From the NCBI GenBank assembly GCA_030913385.1, contig CP133159.1, forward strand, positions 3,308,584-3,372,583: a stretch of DNA of 64,000 nt. Direction: 5' to 3'. The DNA comes from Cytophagaceae bacterium ABcell3 (GTDB lineage: Bacteria > Bacteroidota > Bacteroidia > Cytophagales > Cytophagaceae). Below, in pieces: positions 18,646-27,679 of the stretch (its first letter is position 1; the number at the start of each line of letters is the position of its first letter). The notes below the pieces were generated by a model. The model did not search any database, was not told the DNA's origin, and was given only the letters and a program-made list of their open reading frames with translations. The translations under genes were made by a program, and so were the position numbers.

Positions 18646-18919
18646 TTTTATATAAGTTAAGCCACTTTAAATTATGGCATTTATTTGAATATTAATAGAT
18701 ATTTAAATAAATAGAACAAAAAAACAAAAGCATAAGAAATAAACAAACACTAAAGAACGGAGCTAACGCTCAATATTCTCAACCTTCCTTTACCCTAAAA
18801 CGATAGTCCTTATTTGAAGAAGTATTACAGAAAACTATATTGCGCATTTCAAAAATGATTTTGCCCAAACATCGCAAGCGGAATGATGTTATTTTTATAG
18901 AGAAAGGATTGTGACGATT

Positions 18920-20458
18920 ATGGCAATTGCAGGAACTTTAATAAAAGCTGCTATTCACTTGCAGCAATATATAATACCCGAAACAGAGCATGCAGGGGAG
19001 GAACAAACAAAACAGTTAAGGAGTCTCCTTAAAAAAGCAAGCGATACCTCATTTGGGAAGTTTTATGGCTTTGAAAACTTGCTAAAAAGCCCAAATATTA
19101 AATCTGATTTTGTCCAAAAAGTACCTATTCACGACTATGAAACAATCTCTCAAAGATGGTGGTGCCGCTCTTTGGAAGGGGAGAAGGACATATGCTGGCC
19201 CGGCAGGGTTCAATTCTTTGCGTTAAGTTCAGGAACCACCGGTAACAAAAGCAAGAGAATCCCTGTAACACAAGACATGCTGAAGTCTATCCAAAAAACC
19301 AGTCTACAGCAAATCTTGTCTTTAACCCATTATAATTTACCGGTAGACTTTTATGAAAAAGACATCTTGCTTGTGGGTAGCAGCACTTCTTTATCAGACA
19401 AAGGAGTTTATAAAGAAGGAGAAATCAGCGGCATTAGTGCTTATAACATACCTGAATGGTTTAACAATTACTATAAACCAGGAAATGACATAGCTGGCAT
19501 AAGTAACTGGGAAGAAAAAGTAGACGCCATCATCAAAAAAGCACCCGAATGGGACATAGGCGCTATGGCTGGCATACCTGCTTGGTACCAGGTCATGATG
19601 CAGCGTATCATAGATTACTATGGACTTGAAACCATCCATGATATCTGGCCAAACCTTCAAGTTTATGCATCTGGCGGGGTAGCTTTCGAACCTTACCGCA
19701 AAAATTTTGATAAACTGTTTGGCAAACCGGTACATGTTACGGATACCTATTTAGCTTCTGAGGGCTACTTGGCCTTTCAGTGCAGGCCTGATACAAATGC
19801 CATGAAACTAAACCTTGATGCAGGTATCTATTATGAGTTTGTGCCTTTTACGGAGCATAACTTTGACAGCGAAGGAAAAATTAAACCAAATCCTGAAATT
19901 CATCTTCTGGAAGAGGTTGAAGAAAACTGCGATTACGCTATCGTCATATCTACTTGCAGTGGGGCATGGAGGTACCTTATTGGTGACACGATTAGGTTTA
20001 CGAATAAAGCCAGGCACGAAATAATTATAACAGGACGGACCAAACACTTTTTAAATGTGGCAGGCTCCCAGCTTTCAATAGAAAAGCTCAATGCCGGTAT
20101 TAATCATTTACAAGAAACTTTTGATATAAAAATAGCTGATTTCTTGGTGTCTGCTATTGAGTATCAAGAGGGGTTTGCACACAAATGGTATATAGGATCC
20201 AACGACCCTGCCGATAATCAGTTGCTGAAAAACAGCCTGGACCACTATTTAAAAGAAATTAACAAAAACTACAAAGGCGCACGGGAAAAAGCCCTAAAAG
20301 ATGTGTTTGTTGAGATTGTCCCGCCAGATTTCTTTTACCAATACCATGTAAAATACAAAACTGCCGGCGGGCAAAGCAAAACACCTAGGGTGATGAAAAA
20401 AGAACAATTTCAACAATTTGAAGCACTGGTAGAAACCCTTTCACAAACACAACGATAG
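18920..20458 (+). CDS. GH3-family acyl-adenylate-forming protein
   Basis: The protein (512 residues from ATG 18920; a GTG lies three codons earlier) belongs to the GH3 superfamily, named after plant auxin-amino acid synthetases. The ATP-binding P-loop is ALSSGTTGNKSKRIPV (~102-117). A second adenylation motif surrounds YASGGVAFEPY (~252-262), and a late motif is SACSGAWRYLIGDTIRF-like (CSGAWRYLIGDTIRFTN, ~350-366). Bacteroidota carry these widely, probably for activating an acyl or lipid carboxylate, but the substrate is unknown. It is cytoplasmic, with no operon partner on the same strand. Confidence 0.88.
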   Translation: MAIAGTLIKAAIHLQQYIIPETEHAGEEQTKQLRSLLKKASDTSFGKFYGFENLLKSPNIKSDFVQKVPIHDYETISQRWWCRSLEGEKDICWPGRVQFFALSSGTTGNKSKRIPVTQDMLKSIQKTSLQQILSLTHYNLPVDFYEKDILLVGSSTSLSDKGVYKEGEISGISAYNIPEWFNNYYKPGNDIAGISNWEEKVDAIIKKAPEWDIGAMAGIPAWYQVMMQRIIDYYGLETIHDIWPNLQVYASGGVAFEPYRKNFDKLFGKPVHVTDTYLASEGYLAFQCRPDTNAMKLNLDAGIYYEFVPFTEHNFDSEGKIKPNPEIHLLEEVEENCDYAIVISTCSGAWRYLIGDTIRFTNKARHEIIITGRTKHFLNVAGSQLSIEKLNAGINHLQETFDIKIADFLVSAIEYQEGFAHKWYIGSNDPADNQLLKNSLDHYLKEINKNYKGAREKALKDVFVEIVPPDFFYQYHVKYKTAGGQSKTPRVMKKEQFQQFEALVETLSQTQR

Positions 20459-20526
20459 TTTAACCTGAAATATGCTTTAGAACTTTTCTATTGCATAATA
20501 CAGGTTAGAAAATCAGGGTTTACAAA

Positions 20527-20556
20527 GTACAAGAGATAATGAGTTACCTCTTGTAC
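20527..20556. terminator. Bidirectional hairpin between convergent genes
   Basis: A perfect 9-bp stem GTACAAGAG / CTCTTGTAC lies between the converging GH3 and gldM genes, flanked by short A/T runs. It probably ends both transcripts. A small dispersed repeat (20459-20512, CCTGAAATATGC type) precedes it. Confidence 0.5.
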
Positions 20557-20586
20557 CTTAAGATTAAACCTTACAGGATCTAGGTG

Positions 20587-22179
20587 TTAATAAATAGGAA
20601 TCACCTCTGTTTTGGCAGGCATCTTCACCGTTTCGACTTCATTACGGAAGTTAATCCTCTTAATCTCCTTGACTTCCACTACCAGCATATCGTTGGCTTG
20701 AGCATTGTTGGCAATGGCTGTCAGGTTTGCCGTACCTGACTGAAGTGGTACTGTGCTCTGTGGCCTGCGCGAACGTGAGTGTATCACACTACCTTCAGAA
20801 ATATAATACTTTGCATCATCGGGCAGTGCCTCTTCAAAAGAAGGATCCGGAATGACCTTAACTGCCAGATTCCTAAAGTTGCCAACCTGTATACCATTGG
20901 CAGGGTTCACAGCCTTTCCATTGACCAAAATTTCTACCCTTGGAAGCGGAACCATTTTTACCTTATAGTCTTCACCGCCCAGATCATAGCCATCGCTGCT
21001 TACCCTCAGTTTTACCGTTGCTGCATTAGGAACTATGGTAATTTCACCCTTTCGATTACCTTTTATAACACTGCCACCTGTAACACTAAAGGAAGGGTTA
21101 TATGTGTTACCAAGTGCCGGAACCTGAATATTCAACTTGTTTCCACAGTTTTTGTACAGCGACTTGACAACACCACTCTTAATATCCAGGACAGGTTTTG
21201 TTACATAATACTCTTCACTAATGGTATACACTGTGTCTTCTCCAGCAGGTGTTTTCATTTTTACCTTGCCAGTCCATACTTTCTTTTGAATACCATTGTC
21301 GTTAAAATTGTCACCAGAGGCAGTAAAAGAAACTTTTCCGATGCCGTTTTCGTCAACAGGAACAGTGTTGTCATCAATAAACATATCCGGTTTTAAGGAG
21401 CTAGAGGTAGCTGTCATAAAAAGGTCAGCCTCATATTTCTGGCCTGCCGGTACATACATGGTACTACTTCTGACCATAGGGGAGAGCTTGTCAAATTTAA
21501 AATCATTAAGCCCTATCTGGTCGTAAATTCCAGTAAGCACAGAAGACTCCACACTGGCTACGCGCGACTCAAGTTCCGTTATGACCGCCATAGCTGCCAC
21601 CAGCGGAGTTTGGCCAAAATTCAACTGTGAAAAGTCCTTGTTGCGCTGTTCAGGGTTGTTTTTTAATAAAGGGTCCTGAGCACCATCCAGAGCAAGAGGA
21701 GGGAAGTCACCGTCCGTTTTCTCATTTATGTATTGGATATAACTGTTCACCCGCTCTTTAAGCTCATAACCCTTGCCATTCTTATTTGGCCCAATCATGT
21801 GCACTTCCACATCCGTTTCATTGCTGGCACCTTTCAGGTTACCCTCCTCATCATAGCCACCAGTCATTTCTACAAGATCCTTTTTGAGCGATGAAGTAAA
21901 CCCTAGGACTTCACGTGTATTTTCCAACACTTCCTGCGCTGTTTGTGCCAGCTCAACTTCTTCAGGCCGTTTGCCTCGCTGGGTAACTGCTTCTCGAATC
22001 TCGGACAACCGGAGACTGTTGCGCTCTAACTGCTCATTCTTAAAAGAATCAAGGTTGTCATTTAAGTACTGAAACTTGTAAAGAATAGCTGAACTAACCT
22101 GCAAAGCAAGTAGCGCCATTAGCACAAGGTACATCATACCAATCAGTTTCTGTCTAGGTGTTTCTTTAATTCCTGCCAT
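20587..22179 (-). CDS. gldM: GldM/PorM gliding-motility and T9SS motor protein (orphan)
   Basis: GldM forms, with GldL, the proton-driven rotary motor of gliding and type IX secretion. The 530-residue protein starts with the family signature TPRQKLIGMMYLVLMALLALQVS (~7-29), the single inner-membrane helix. A long periplasmic region of four domains follows, ending in the GldM C-terminal domain (~430-530). Unusually, no gldK, gldL or gldN neighbours it: downstream is a convergent GH3 gene and upstream a terminator-like hairpin and non-coding DNA. It may be a second GldM paralogue or a dispersed part of the system. Confidence 0.92.
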   Translation of the reverse strand: MAGIKETPRQKLIGMMYLVLMALLALQVSSAILYKFQYLNDNLDSFKNEQLERNSLRLSEIREAVTQRGKRPEEVELAQTAQEVLENTREVLGFTSSLKKDLVEMTGGYDEEGNLKGASNETDVEVHMIGPNKNGKGYELKERVNSYIQYINEKTDGDFPPLALDGAQDPLLKNNPEQRNKDFSQLNFGQTPLVAAMAVITELESRVASVESSVLTGIYDQIGLNDFKFDKLSPMVRSSTMYVPAGQKYEADLFMTATSSSLKPDMFIDDNTVPVDENGIGKVSFTASGDNFNDNGIQKKVWTGKVKMKTPAGEDTVYTISEEYYVTKPVLDIKSGVVKSLYKNCGNKLNIQVPALGNTYNPSFSVTGGSVIKGNRKGEITIVPNAATVKLRVSSDGYDLGGEDYKVKMVPLPRVEILVNGKAVNPANGIQVGNFRNLAVKVIPDPSFEEALPDDAKYYISEGSVIHSRSRRPQSTVPLQSGTANLTAIANNAQANDMLVVEVKEIKRINFRNEVETVKMPAKTEVIPIY

Positions 22180-22291
22180 AAGTTTTTTTTGTTAAGGTTT
22201 GAAAAACTATGGCGCGCGCCTTTTTAAAAGATATCTGAAAGCATAATGAAGTAGGCAGAAAAAAGATACATCTACGCAAGGGTTTACTTGC

Positions 22292-22326
22292 AAAAAAGGC
22301 TTACAATCTACTGTAAGCTTTTTTTT
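22292..22326. terminator. Rho-independent terminator-like hairpin
   Basis: AAAAAAGGCTTACA ... TGTAAGCTTTTTTTT forms a strong stem with A and T tails and can work in both directions. It lies 113 bases upstream of gldM, showing that gldM is not read from further upstream. Confidence 0.6.
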
Positions 22327-22357
22327 GATTAACCTACACCTACCAGTTAACTAGGAT

Positions 22358-22466
22358 GCGCTGAAAAACGTCCAAAATATTGACCTGCCAATATTTGCAT
22401 AAACTATTATGAGGTATAAGTGCAAGGGTTTTTCGGTTATTTCTTCCGTGTACAGTAAATTGAGAA
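22358..22466. repeat. Dispersed intergenic repeat, copy 1
   Basis: This ~109-bp sequence running from GCGCTGAAAAACG through GTGCAAGGGTTTTTCGGTTA to GTGTACAGTAAATTGAGA recurs at 56963-57076. It is not coding. Confidence 0.7.
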
Positions 22467-22671
22467 GTGTTTAATTATATCCTGTAGCACAAAAATCTAT
22501 TTTTGCTTTTAGGTCATTATACGGACAAGCCATATCGCAAATAACCCGTAACTAGCACACAGCCGCCCTTTATTCATTCAGCTTTGTTTGTATAATATAA
22601 AAGAATTCCATACCTTAAATATTCCTTAACCGACTTTAACTATCATTTCATTTGAGAGTTAAGCCTTTGTT

Positions 22672-23364
22672 ATGGCAAACTTTGCAATAAGCGACATACA
22701 CGGTTGTAACAAGAGTTTTTTAGCATTGCTTAAAAAACTGAACCTTCGAAAAGGGGATACCTTGTATCTTCTTGGAGACCTGATCAACAAAGGGCCTGAC
22801 AGTATAGGGGTTTTAAACACGGTTCTTGAATTAATCCGAAACAAAATTGATGTCAAGCCTCTTAAAGGCAACCATGAGCAAATGCTTATCGATGTTATCC
22901 GGATTGGACAACCGAAAATAAATCCATTTGTGCGCAAAATGCTCAATCTGGAAAAAGAGTCAGCCATTCCAGAGCATTTACTCGAATGGATCAGCCAATG
23001 GCCTTACTTTTATGAAAATGATCACTTCGTTTTTGTTCATGCGGGGTTAAACTTCGAAATAGAAAATGTTTTTGATGACCTTAAATCTATGGTGTATATC
23101 AGAGACAATACCATAATGCCGGAAAAAATAGACCACCGTAGGTTGATTCATGGACATACACCACAAACTGTTTTAAGTACTCAAAAACAAATAGACAACA
23201 TGAAACCGGCCATCAATATAGATGGTGGGTGTGTCATGTATCGCAGTAAAAAACTCGCTCACCTGATGGCATTAGATCTAGATTTTCTGCATTTGATCGT
23301 CCAGCCAAATATCGACCATCAGCCTAAAGCAAAACTTTCCAAAGAAGTTTCCTCTCAACTATAA
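22672..23364 (+). CDS. PPP-family serine/threonine phosphatase (metallophosphoesterase)
   Basis: This 230-residue protein carries the PPP/ApaH-type motifs in order: SDIHG (~7-11), GDLINKGPDS (~36-45), KGNHEQM (~64-70), HAGLNFE (~124-130) and LIHGHTP (~160-166). These supply the Asp, His and Asn ligands of the two-metal centre. Close relatives are small bacterial protein phosphatases (PrpA/PrpB-like) or symmetrical dinucleotide hydrolases. The length and spacing favour a protein phosphatase, but the substrate is open. It has no signal peptide and appears monocistronic. Confidence 0.85.
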   Translation: MANFAISDIHGCNKSFLALLKKLNLRKGDTLYLLGDLINKGPDSIGVLNTVLELIRNKIDVKPLKGNHEQMLIDVIRIGQPKINPFVRKMLNLEKESAIPEHLLEWISQWPYFYENDHFVFVHAGLNFEIENVFDDLKSMVYIRDNTIMPEKIDHRRLIHGHTPQTVLSTQKQIDNMKPAINIDGGCVMYRSKKLAHLMALDLDFLHLIVQPNIDHQPKAKLSKEVSSQL

Positions 23365-23592
23365 ACAAACCAACAGCAAAAGGAGAGGGGCATTTCAAAA
23401 AATAGTTATAGATTCCTCCAAAGAATCCCTTCTTTACACCTACACATTAAAACAACAGATCGCTAGACATAGACACTATTCAAAAAGATGTATACACAAC
23501 AATAAAGACAAAATAACATAAGTAAAATATTTAAAATCAGCAATTTAAAAAGTATTTAACTTAAAAATATGCAGTTTTAATAGAAAAAGACA

Positions 23593-23600
23593 TACCTTTG
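23593..23600 (+). promoter_or_regulatory. Putative -7 promoter element
   Basis: TACCTTTG matches the Bacteroidota TAnnTTTG element 22 bases before the lipoprotein start. No clear -33 TTG was found, so this is tentative. Confidence 0.4.
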
Positions 23601-23621
23601 CCATAAAAAATACAATATCAA

Positions 23622-24065
23622 ATGCAGAAACCTTACTTTATATTTACATTTTTTATGGCGCTTGCACTTATGACAAGTTGCAAAGTAGAGGAAGTTGAGC
23701 CAGAGCCTGAAATAGCTGAGAAAGTAGCAGGCACGTATAGCATTGTCAGGCTTGAAACTGAAAACGGGGAAGTTGAGGATATTTATGAGAATGCCAGGAT
23801 CATTTTCACCCAGCGTGACAAAAACCATCTGGATATGAAGATATACCTTAGAGAAAATGTAGAAGAACCCATGTCTGGAGAAAACATTGAAGCAGCGTAT
23901 GCAGGTAACACTAATATAGTAAACCTAACCAGAACGTTTAGCAATGGTGAATTGAAAGGAAGTGTTACAAACTTTTACTCAGTAGTCAATCTTACAATAG
24001 AGCTTGAAGACGAATCTTTTATCAAATTACAAGCAGAACGTCCAGACCCAGGATATGATATTTAG
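23622..24065 (+). CDS. Small lipoprotein of unknown function
   Basis: This 147-residue protein has a lipoprotein signal (PYFIFTFFMALALMTSC, lipobox LMTSC, Cys at residue 20). An acidic Glu/Pro linker (EEVEPEPEIAEKV) and a ~110-residue beta-rich domain beginning VAGTYSIVRLE follow, similar in style to lipocalin-like or calycin lipoproteins of Bacteroidota. The lipidated Cys followed by acidic residues fits outer-membrane or surface export. It has its own promoter-like element and its own terminator, so it is a single-gene unit. Confidence 0.75.
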   Translation: MQKPYFIFTFFMALALMTSCKVEEVEPEPEIAEKVAGTYSIVRLETENGEVEDIYENARIIFTQRDKNHLDMKIYLRENVEEPMSGENIEAAYAGNTNIVNLTRTFSNGELKGSVTNFYSVVNLTIELEDESFIKLQAERPDPGYDI

Positions 24066-24082
24066 CAAAGAACATAGCTGAT

Positions 24083-24116
24083 AAAAAGGCCGTCCATAAA
24101 TAGGGCGGCTTTTTTT
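24083..24116 (+). terminator. Rho-independent terminator
   Basis: AAAAAGGCCGTCC ... GGGCGGCTTTTTTT forms a GC stem followed by seven T residues, 17 bases after the lipoprotein stop. Confidence 0.8.
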
Positions 24117-24274
24117 ACCACAAACTTTCACACCATAGGCTTATCCGCTACACAAGCATTTTAGAGAGGGAGTTGATTTTGTACACCAGACAAAAGAGAT
24201 GGGGGATTTATGAGATGAGCGAACCTCAAAGCGCATATAGTATGTCACTTAGACCATGGGGGTTTTACAAAACC

Positions 24275-24451
24275 CTATTTAACATAATATAAATTATATA
24301 ACAAACACCGCTTTTTTAACCCACGCATGTTATATAATGATATTATGTATAAATAGCGCAGCCGTTTCCATAATTGGCAATAAGCAAAGAAAAATGGTGT
24401 CTTCGACGACTTTAATTTGTCTGTTATATAATTTGACGTTATATTAAATAG
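24275..24451. repeat. Large AT-rich inverted repeats (CTATTTAACATAAT family)
   Basis: A 28-base arm at 24275-24302 (CTATTTAACATAAT...) and its near-perfect inverse at 24329-24356 flank a 26-base loop. A third, inverted arm is at 24423-24451 (GTTATATAATTTGACGTTAT...). The motif CTATTTAACATAATG recurs at 24913, 39076 and 43460. The third arm closely matches the right end of the element at 37268-37345 (GTAATATAACCTGACGTTAT...). Confidence 0.65.
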
Positions 24452-25225
24452 CCGCGCAGGCCGTGCAGCTGGGCCACCAACCATCCGCACAATCCTGACG
24501 CACCTATTAAAGATTAAGTTTTTTCCCCACGCTCTTTTTGGCTTACCCAAGGCAAGAGATTTGCCGAGCGAGAGTTCGTTTAAATTTTAATATCCGTAGA
24601 ATTATCTGGAATGGTTTCAAATATTGAATTCTCGTGGCATTGGATTTCGCTCGTCAAAACACATGCCAGCCAACGCTCTTAAAGAACTCACCAAAAGTGT
24701 TTATGAAGCCTACGGCAGTATGGCGTGAGTTGTGCTGGTGCCGCACAGGCAAATACTTTTGGCATTGATCCAAAAAGTATTCAAAAGATCTAGGCAAAAC
24801 AAATGCTTCCTACACACATTCCTCCGCTCACCCCGCTGTTTTGCCTTACCCAACGCTCATGGCGGTTTTCAACCAGAGCATAACGGCCTACCGGCTCTAT
24901 TCTTCCTTCTTTCTATTTAACATAATGTAAAGGTATGGTGATTTCCCCTCCTTATTCCGCTATAACTTATTCCAAATTTAGATCTATGGCTTTGGTGATT
25001 CTTTTATGGGATTTATATCTGTGAAAGATGAAGGTTTTGGGCGTGCCCCTAAATGCTATGGCTCAAATCCACCTTATTTAGGGTCGTGCAACCCTCGAAG
25101 AGGTCTCACGAGGGGCTTTGCGCATGCCTTGCGGGTACGAGTAATCCGTTCTAAGTCCTCGTCCAGTCGCTTTTCCTGCCCAAACTGTGGGCTTTCCACT
25201 GCTATCACTCACGCAAGGAATTCTT
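24452..25225. other. Non-coding GC-richer stretch with conserved-looking elements
   Basis: I see no credible gene. At ~25015-25225 lies a structured stretch (GGGCGTGCCCC ... AGGGTCGTGCAACCCTCG ... GGGCTTTCC...CTATCACTCACGCAA). It resembles a sequence type common between Bacteroidota genes, and a shorter relative occurs at ~37030-37125 (GTTGCCTTCGGCCGGGC...CCGCTTCTATCCCTAAC). Confidence 0.45.
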
Positions 25226-25684
25226 CTATAAGCTAGTTAGTTGTTCCTCAAAAGCATATTTAGCCAGTTCCGGAAAGGTCTTTTTGTTGATGTTGATTCC
25301 GTATTCAGAATGCTTCAATGCGGTATCTGTAAAAAGCATATTAGGAGTTTTCCAGATTGTTGAAGGTATTAGGTATTTGTATGGCTTCTGTCCATCAATA
25401 AAAATTACCAGACCGATATATAAATCATCTCTGATTCCTTGTTCGAGATGTGATTTAGAAATATAGGTGTATGTTGTTTTGTCAATATTAATCTGGCGAC
25501 ACAGAACATCAAACTCTTGCTCCCCTACTCTGTTTTTAACCCTGAAATTAGCTCCCTTATGTTCGGCATATGTGGTGATTACATGATGATTGTCTGATAA
25601 TAAGAAGGCAGTTTTAATAATTACTTCTGCCAATTGATCTAGTTTGGAAAGAGGGCGTAATTGAGACCAGTTATGGATCATCAT
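25226..25684 (-). CDS. Hypothetical protein
   Basis: This 152-residue protein has no family I can name with confidence. Its middle (VKNRVGEQEFDVLCRQINIDKTTYTYISKS, ~50-79) and the later YKYLIPSTIWKTPN segment resemble small nuclease-like or DUF4365-type accessory proteins of Bacteroidota, but no catalytic motif is secure. There is no signal peptide or membrane segment. It sits alone in the accessory island, with the non-coding GC-richer elements at its 3' side. Confidence 0.5.
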   Translation of the reverse strand: MMIHNWSQLRPLSKLDQLAEVIIKTAFLLSDNHHVITTYAEHKGANFRVKNRVGEQEFDVLCRQINIDKTTYTYISKSHLEQGIRDDLYIGLVIFIDGQKPYKYLIPSTIWKTPNMLFTDTALKHSEYGININKKTFPELAKYAFEEQLTSL

Positions 25685-25941
25685 AAAAAGGAAATTCTGT
25701 TAACACTGGAAAGATAAAAATTAAATGCGTGTGACAACAGGATTATCTGCTAATCTTTGGCATTAACCACACCAAGCCAAAGCAAAAATACGGTTGGTTG
25801 GTTCGGGAGCAGCAAGGGTTCGCTACGCCTGCTCATAAAAAAATCTCCACCCTCCCCTCCCATTCATCCGCACAGGCTCCGGGTAGTATTTTTTTATGGC
25901 AGCCCTTGCATCTGCCTTACCAAAACCGTGGAGTCCGCTTT
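25685..25941. other. Intergenic DNA before the tandem RNA-like units
   Basis: No convincing gene is seen; three overlapping reading frames run through it without family similarity. A hairpin AGCAAGGGTTCGCTACGCCTGCT lies near 25811. It may be the 5' part of the RNA-like region that follows. Confidence 0.35.
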
Positions 25942-26160
25942 CCTTGGTGCGGTTACCAGGGGTTCACTTTAATTTATCTCGTTATGTACAAGTCATTATT
26001 TCGTCTTCGTCTCTTTGGTTGGTGGTTGGTCGCCAGCGTTTGCCCTCGTCACACATTTTTACTTCGCTTCTGTCGCTTAGGCGGTGTTTGGGAGTTTCGC
26101 CTTCGCATATTCAAGTTCGAGTTAGCATTTTCTGAGCTCCCTTTTTAGGGGGCTTTTTTA
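25942..26160 (+). ncRNA. Candidate structured RNA, tandem unit 1
   Basis: The unit opens with a hairpin CCTTGGT ... ACCAGGG, followed by GGTTCACTT. After ~170 bases rich in CTTCG and TTTGG it ends in TTAGCATTT and an intrinsic terminator (AGCTCCC-TTTTTA-GGGGGCT-TTTTT). The same order of parts repeats in unit 2. The stem pairing is conserved although the bases differ, as expected for RNA. No recognised RNA family was assigned. Confidence 0.45.
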
Positions 26161-26163
26161 TTA

Positions 26164-26395
26164 CCCTTGGTGTGGTTACCAAGGGTTCACTTAATCTTTA
26201 TCACTATGTTTCACGTTCACATTAATTTCAAGTTCAAGTTCGGCAGTTGGTATCTGTTGGGTACCACCCAGCCCAAGTGTTCATTCAAAAGTCGCTATCG
26301 TGTTTATCCGGGTGGCTGGCGAGACTTTTCCATTTATTTACTATGGTTCAAGTTTAGCATTACGGAGCTGCTTTTTAGGTAGCTCTTTTTTTGTT
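26164..26395 (+). ncRNA. Candidate structured RNA, tandem unit 2
   Basis: It starts with a perfect 8-bp hairpin CCCTTGGT ... ACCAAGGG, then GGTTCACTT. An internal GGGTACCACCC stem and TTTAGCATTACG follow, and it ends in a terminator (GAGCTGC-TTTTTA-GGTAGCTC-TTTTTTT). It follows unit 1 directly and precedes the nuclease operon by about 100 bases. A coding origin cannot be excluded, as open frames exist, but they do not align between units. Confidence 0.45.
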
Positions 26396-26496
26396 AATGC
26401 TGATTCGTCTTGAAAATAAGTTGAACGCAAATACAATGCGGTCAAAATATATAACTTTATGATTATAATTAAACATTGTTTTTTAAAATTAAAAAA

Positions 26497-27666
26497 ATGA
26501 CACCTTCTGAAAAATTTGTTTCTGATTTGTGCCTCAAATCTTTCCTGCCTTTTTGGAGTTTTCAAAGTCCTTTAGGAAAAAAAACAAAGGAACTTTGTGA
26601 TATCTTAGTTTTATGCAATGATATAATCATCATAATATCAGTTAAGGATATTTCTCCTTCTACAAATAGTGAAGAATCCATTAATTATGAAAGATGGGTT
26701 AAAAAAGCAATATATGATTCATCTGAGCAAATATGTGGTGCGGAAAGGTACCTAAATACTGTTGATGAAATTGTTCTAAATGATAGAAAGACTACTGTTA
26801 AACTTCCAGAAAAAAGTAAAAGAAAAATATATCGTATTGCGGTAGCTTTTGGTAGTAAACCTAATTATCCATTACCAACCGGTGATTTTGGGAATGGTTT
26901 TGTGCATGTATTTGATGAATTATCTACTTCGGTAATATTTAATGAATTAGATACTATAAAAGACTTTATTAATTATTTAGATGCTAAGGAAAATTTTTTT
27001 CTTAATAAAACCTTTTTCATCCCTAGAGAGGTAGATTTTTTAGCATTATATATAGAAAATAGTTTGGATTTTAATTTGCCTTATGATACAATAGTAGCAG
27101 AATATGGTATGTGGGAAAGCTATTGTAAATCTAAACCTTATTTACAGTGGCAGAAAGAAATTCAGCCAAGTTTCATTTGGGATAATCTAATTAACCACCT
27201 TTATAAACATCATATAAAACCTGATACGTCTGTTGAAAAAAGAGAGGAACTTGAACTTGCTGTTCGACAAATGAACTTAGAACCCAGAATCAATAGAATT
27301 GAGCTTGTTATGGTTCTCGAAAACGCAATCAAAAATAAAGTAAGTGCTCGAATGCTCAAACCATTACCAGGAAATAAGTATACCTATGTATTTATTCCTT
27401 TAACCAATAAAAATTGGAATAAAAAAGAAAAAGAGCTGCAATTAAGATGTGTTGTAGCGAGAGTCGTAAATCCAGATGTTGAGACAATAATTGGAATTTC
27501 TTTGGGAGGAGGTTTTAAAGGGAAAGAATCAGTATTTGATGTTTGCTTCTTACATGTCCCTATTATTGATGACGATTTTGTGAAAAATGCCAAAGAAATA
27601 CAAAGTAATTTAGGTTATTTTACTAATACAAAACTTTCCTATAGCAAAGATTTTAGAACTCATTAA
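26497..27666 (+). CDS. PD-(D/E)XK nuclease-like protein
   Basis: The chosen ATG at 26497 gives 389 residues; a TTG lies seven codons earlier. The N-terminal ~60 residues have the arrangement of a PD-(D/E)XK nuclease core: SPLGKKTKELCDILVLCNDI then IIIISVKDIS, with candidate E32, D35 and K50. The next segment (WVKKAIYDSSEQICGAERYL, ~67-86) is shared with a group of uncharacterised nuclease-like proteins. The C-terminal ~250 residues are unassigned. It starts a three-gene run with a GIY-YIG protein (13-base gap) and a membrane protein (8-base gap). A defence role is inferred from this make-up. Confidence 0.6.
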   Translation: MTPSEKFVSDLCLKSFLPFWSFQSPLGKKTKELCDILVLCNDIIIIISVKDISPSTNSEESINYERWVKKAIYDSSEQICGAERYLNTVDEIVLNDRKTTVKLPEKSKRKIYRIAVAFGSKPNYPLPTGDFGNGFVHVFDELSTSVIFNELDTIKDFINYLDAKENFFLNKTFFIPREVDFLALYIENSLDFNLPYDTIVAEYGMWESYCKSKPYLQWQKEIQPSFIWDNLINHLYKHHIKPDTSVEKREELELAVRQMNLEPRINRIELVMVLENAIKNKVSARMLKPLPGNKYTYVFIPLTNKNWNKKEKELQLRCVVARVVNPDVETIIGISLGGGFKGKESVFDVCFLHVPIIDDDFVKNAKEIQSNLGYFTNTKLSYSKDFRTH

Positions 27667-27679
27667 GGTAATTAATCAC

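Noticed and set aside
24275-24550. 91-codon minus-strand frame over the large inverted repeats
   Set aside because: It reads straight through the inverted-repeat arms and has no protein-like features.
25757-26382. Overlapping plus-strand frames through the tandem RNA-like units
   Set aside because: The frames in the two units do not align as proteins, whereas hairpins and terminators are conserved; an RNA explanation fits better.
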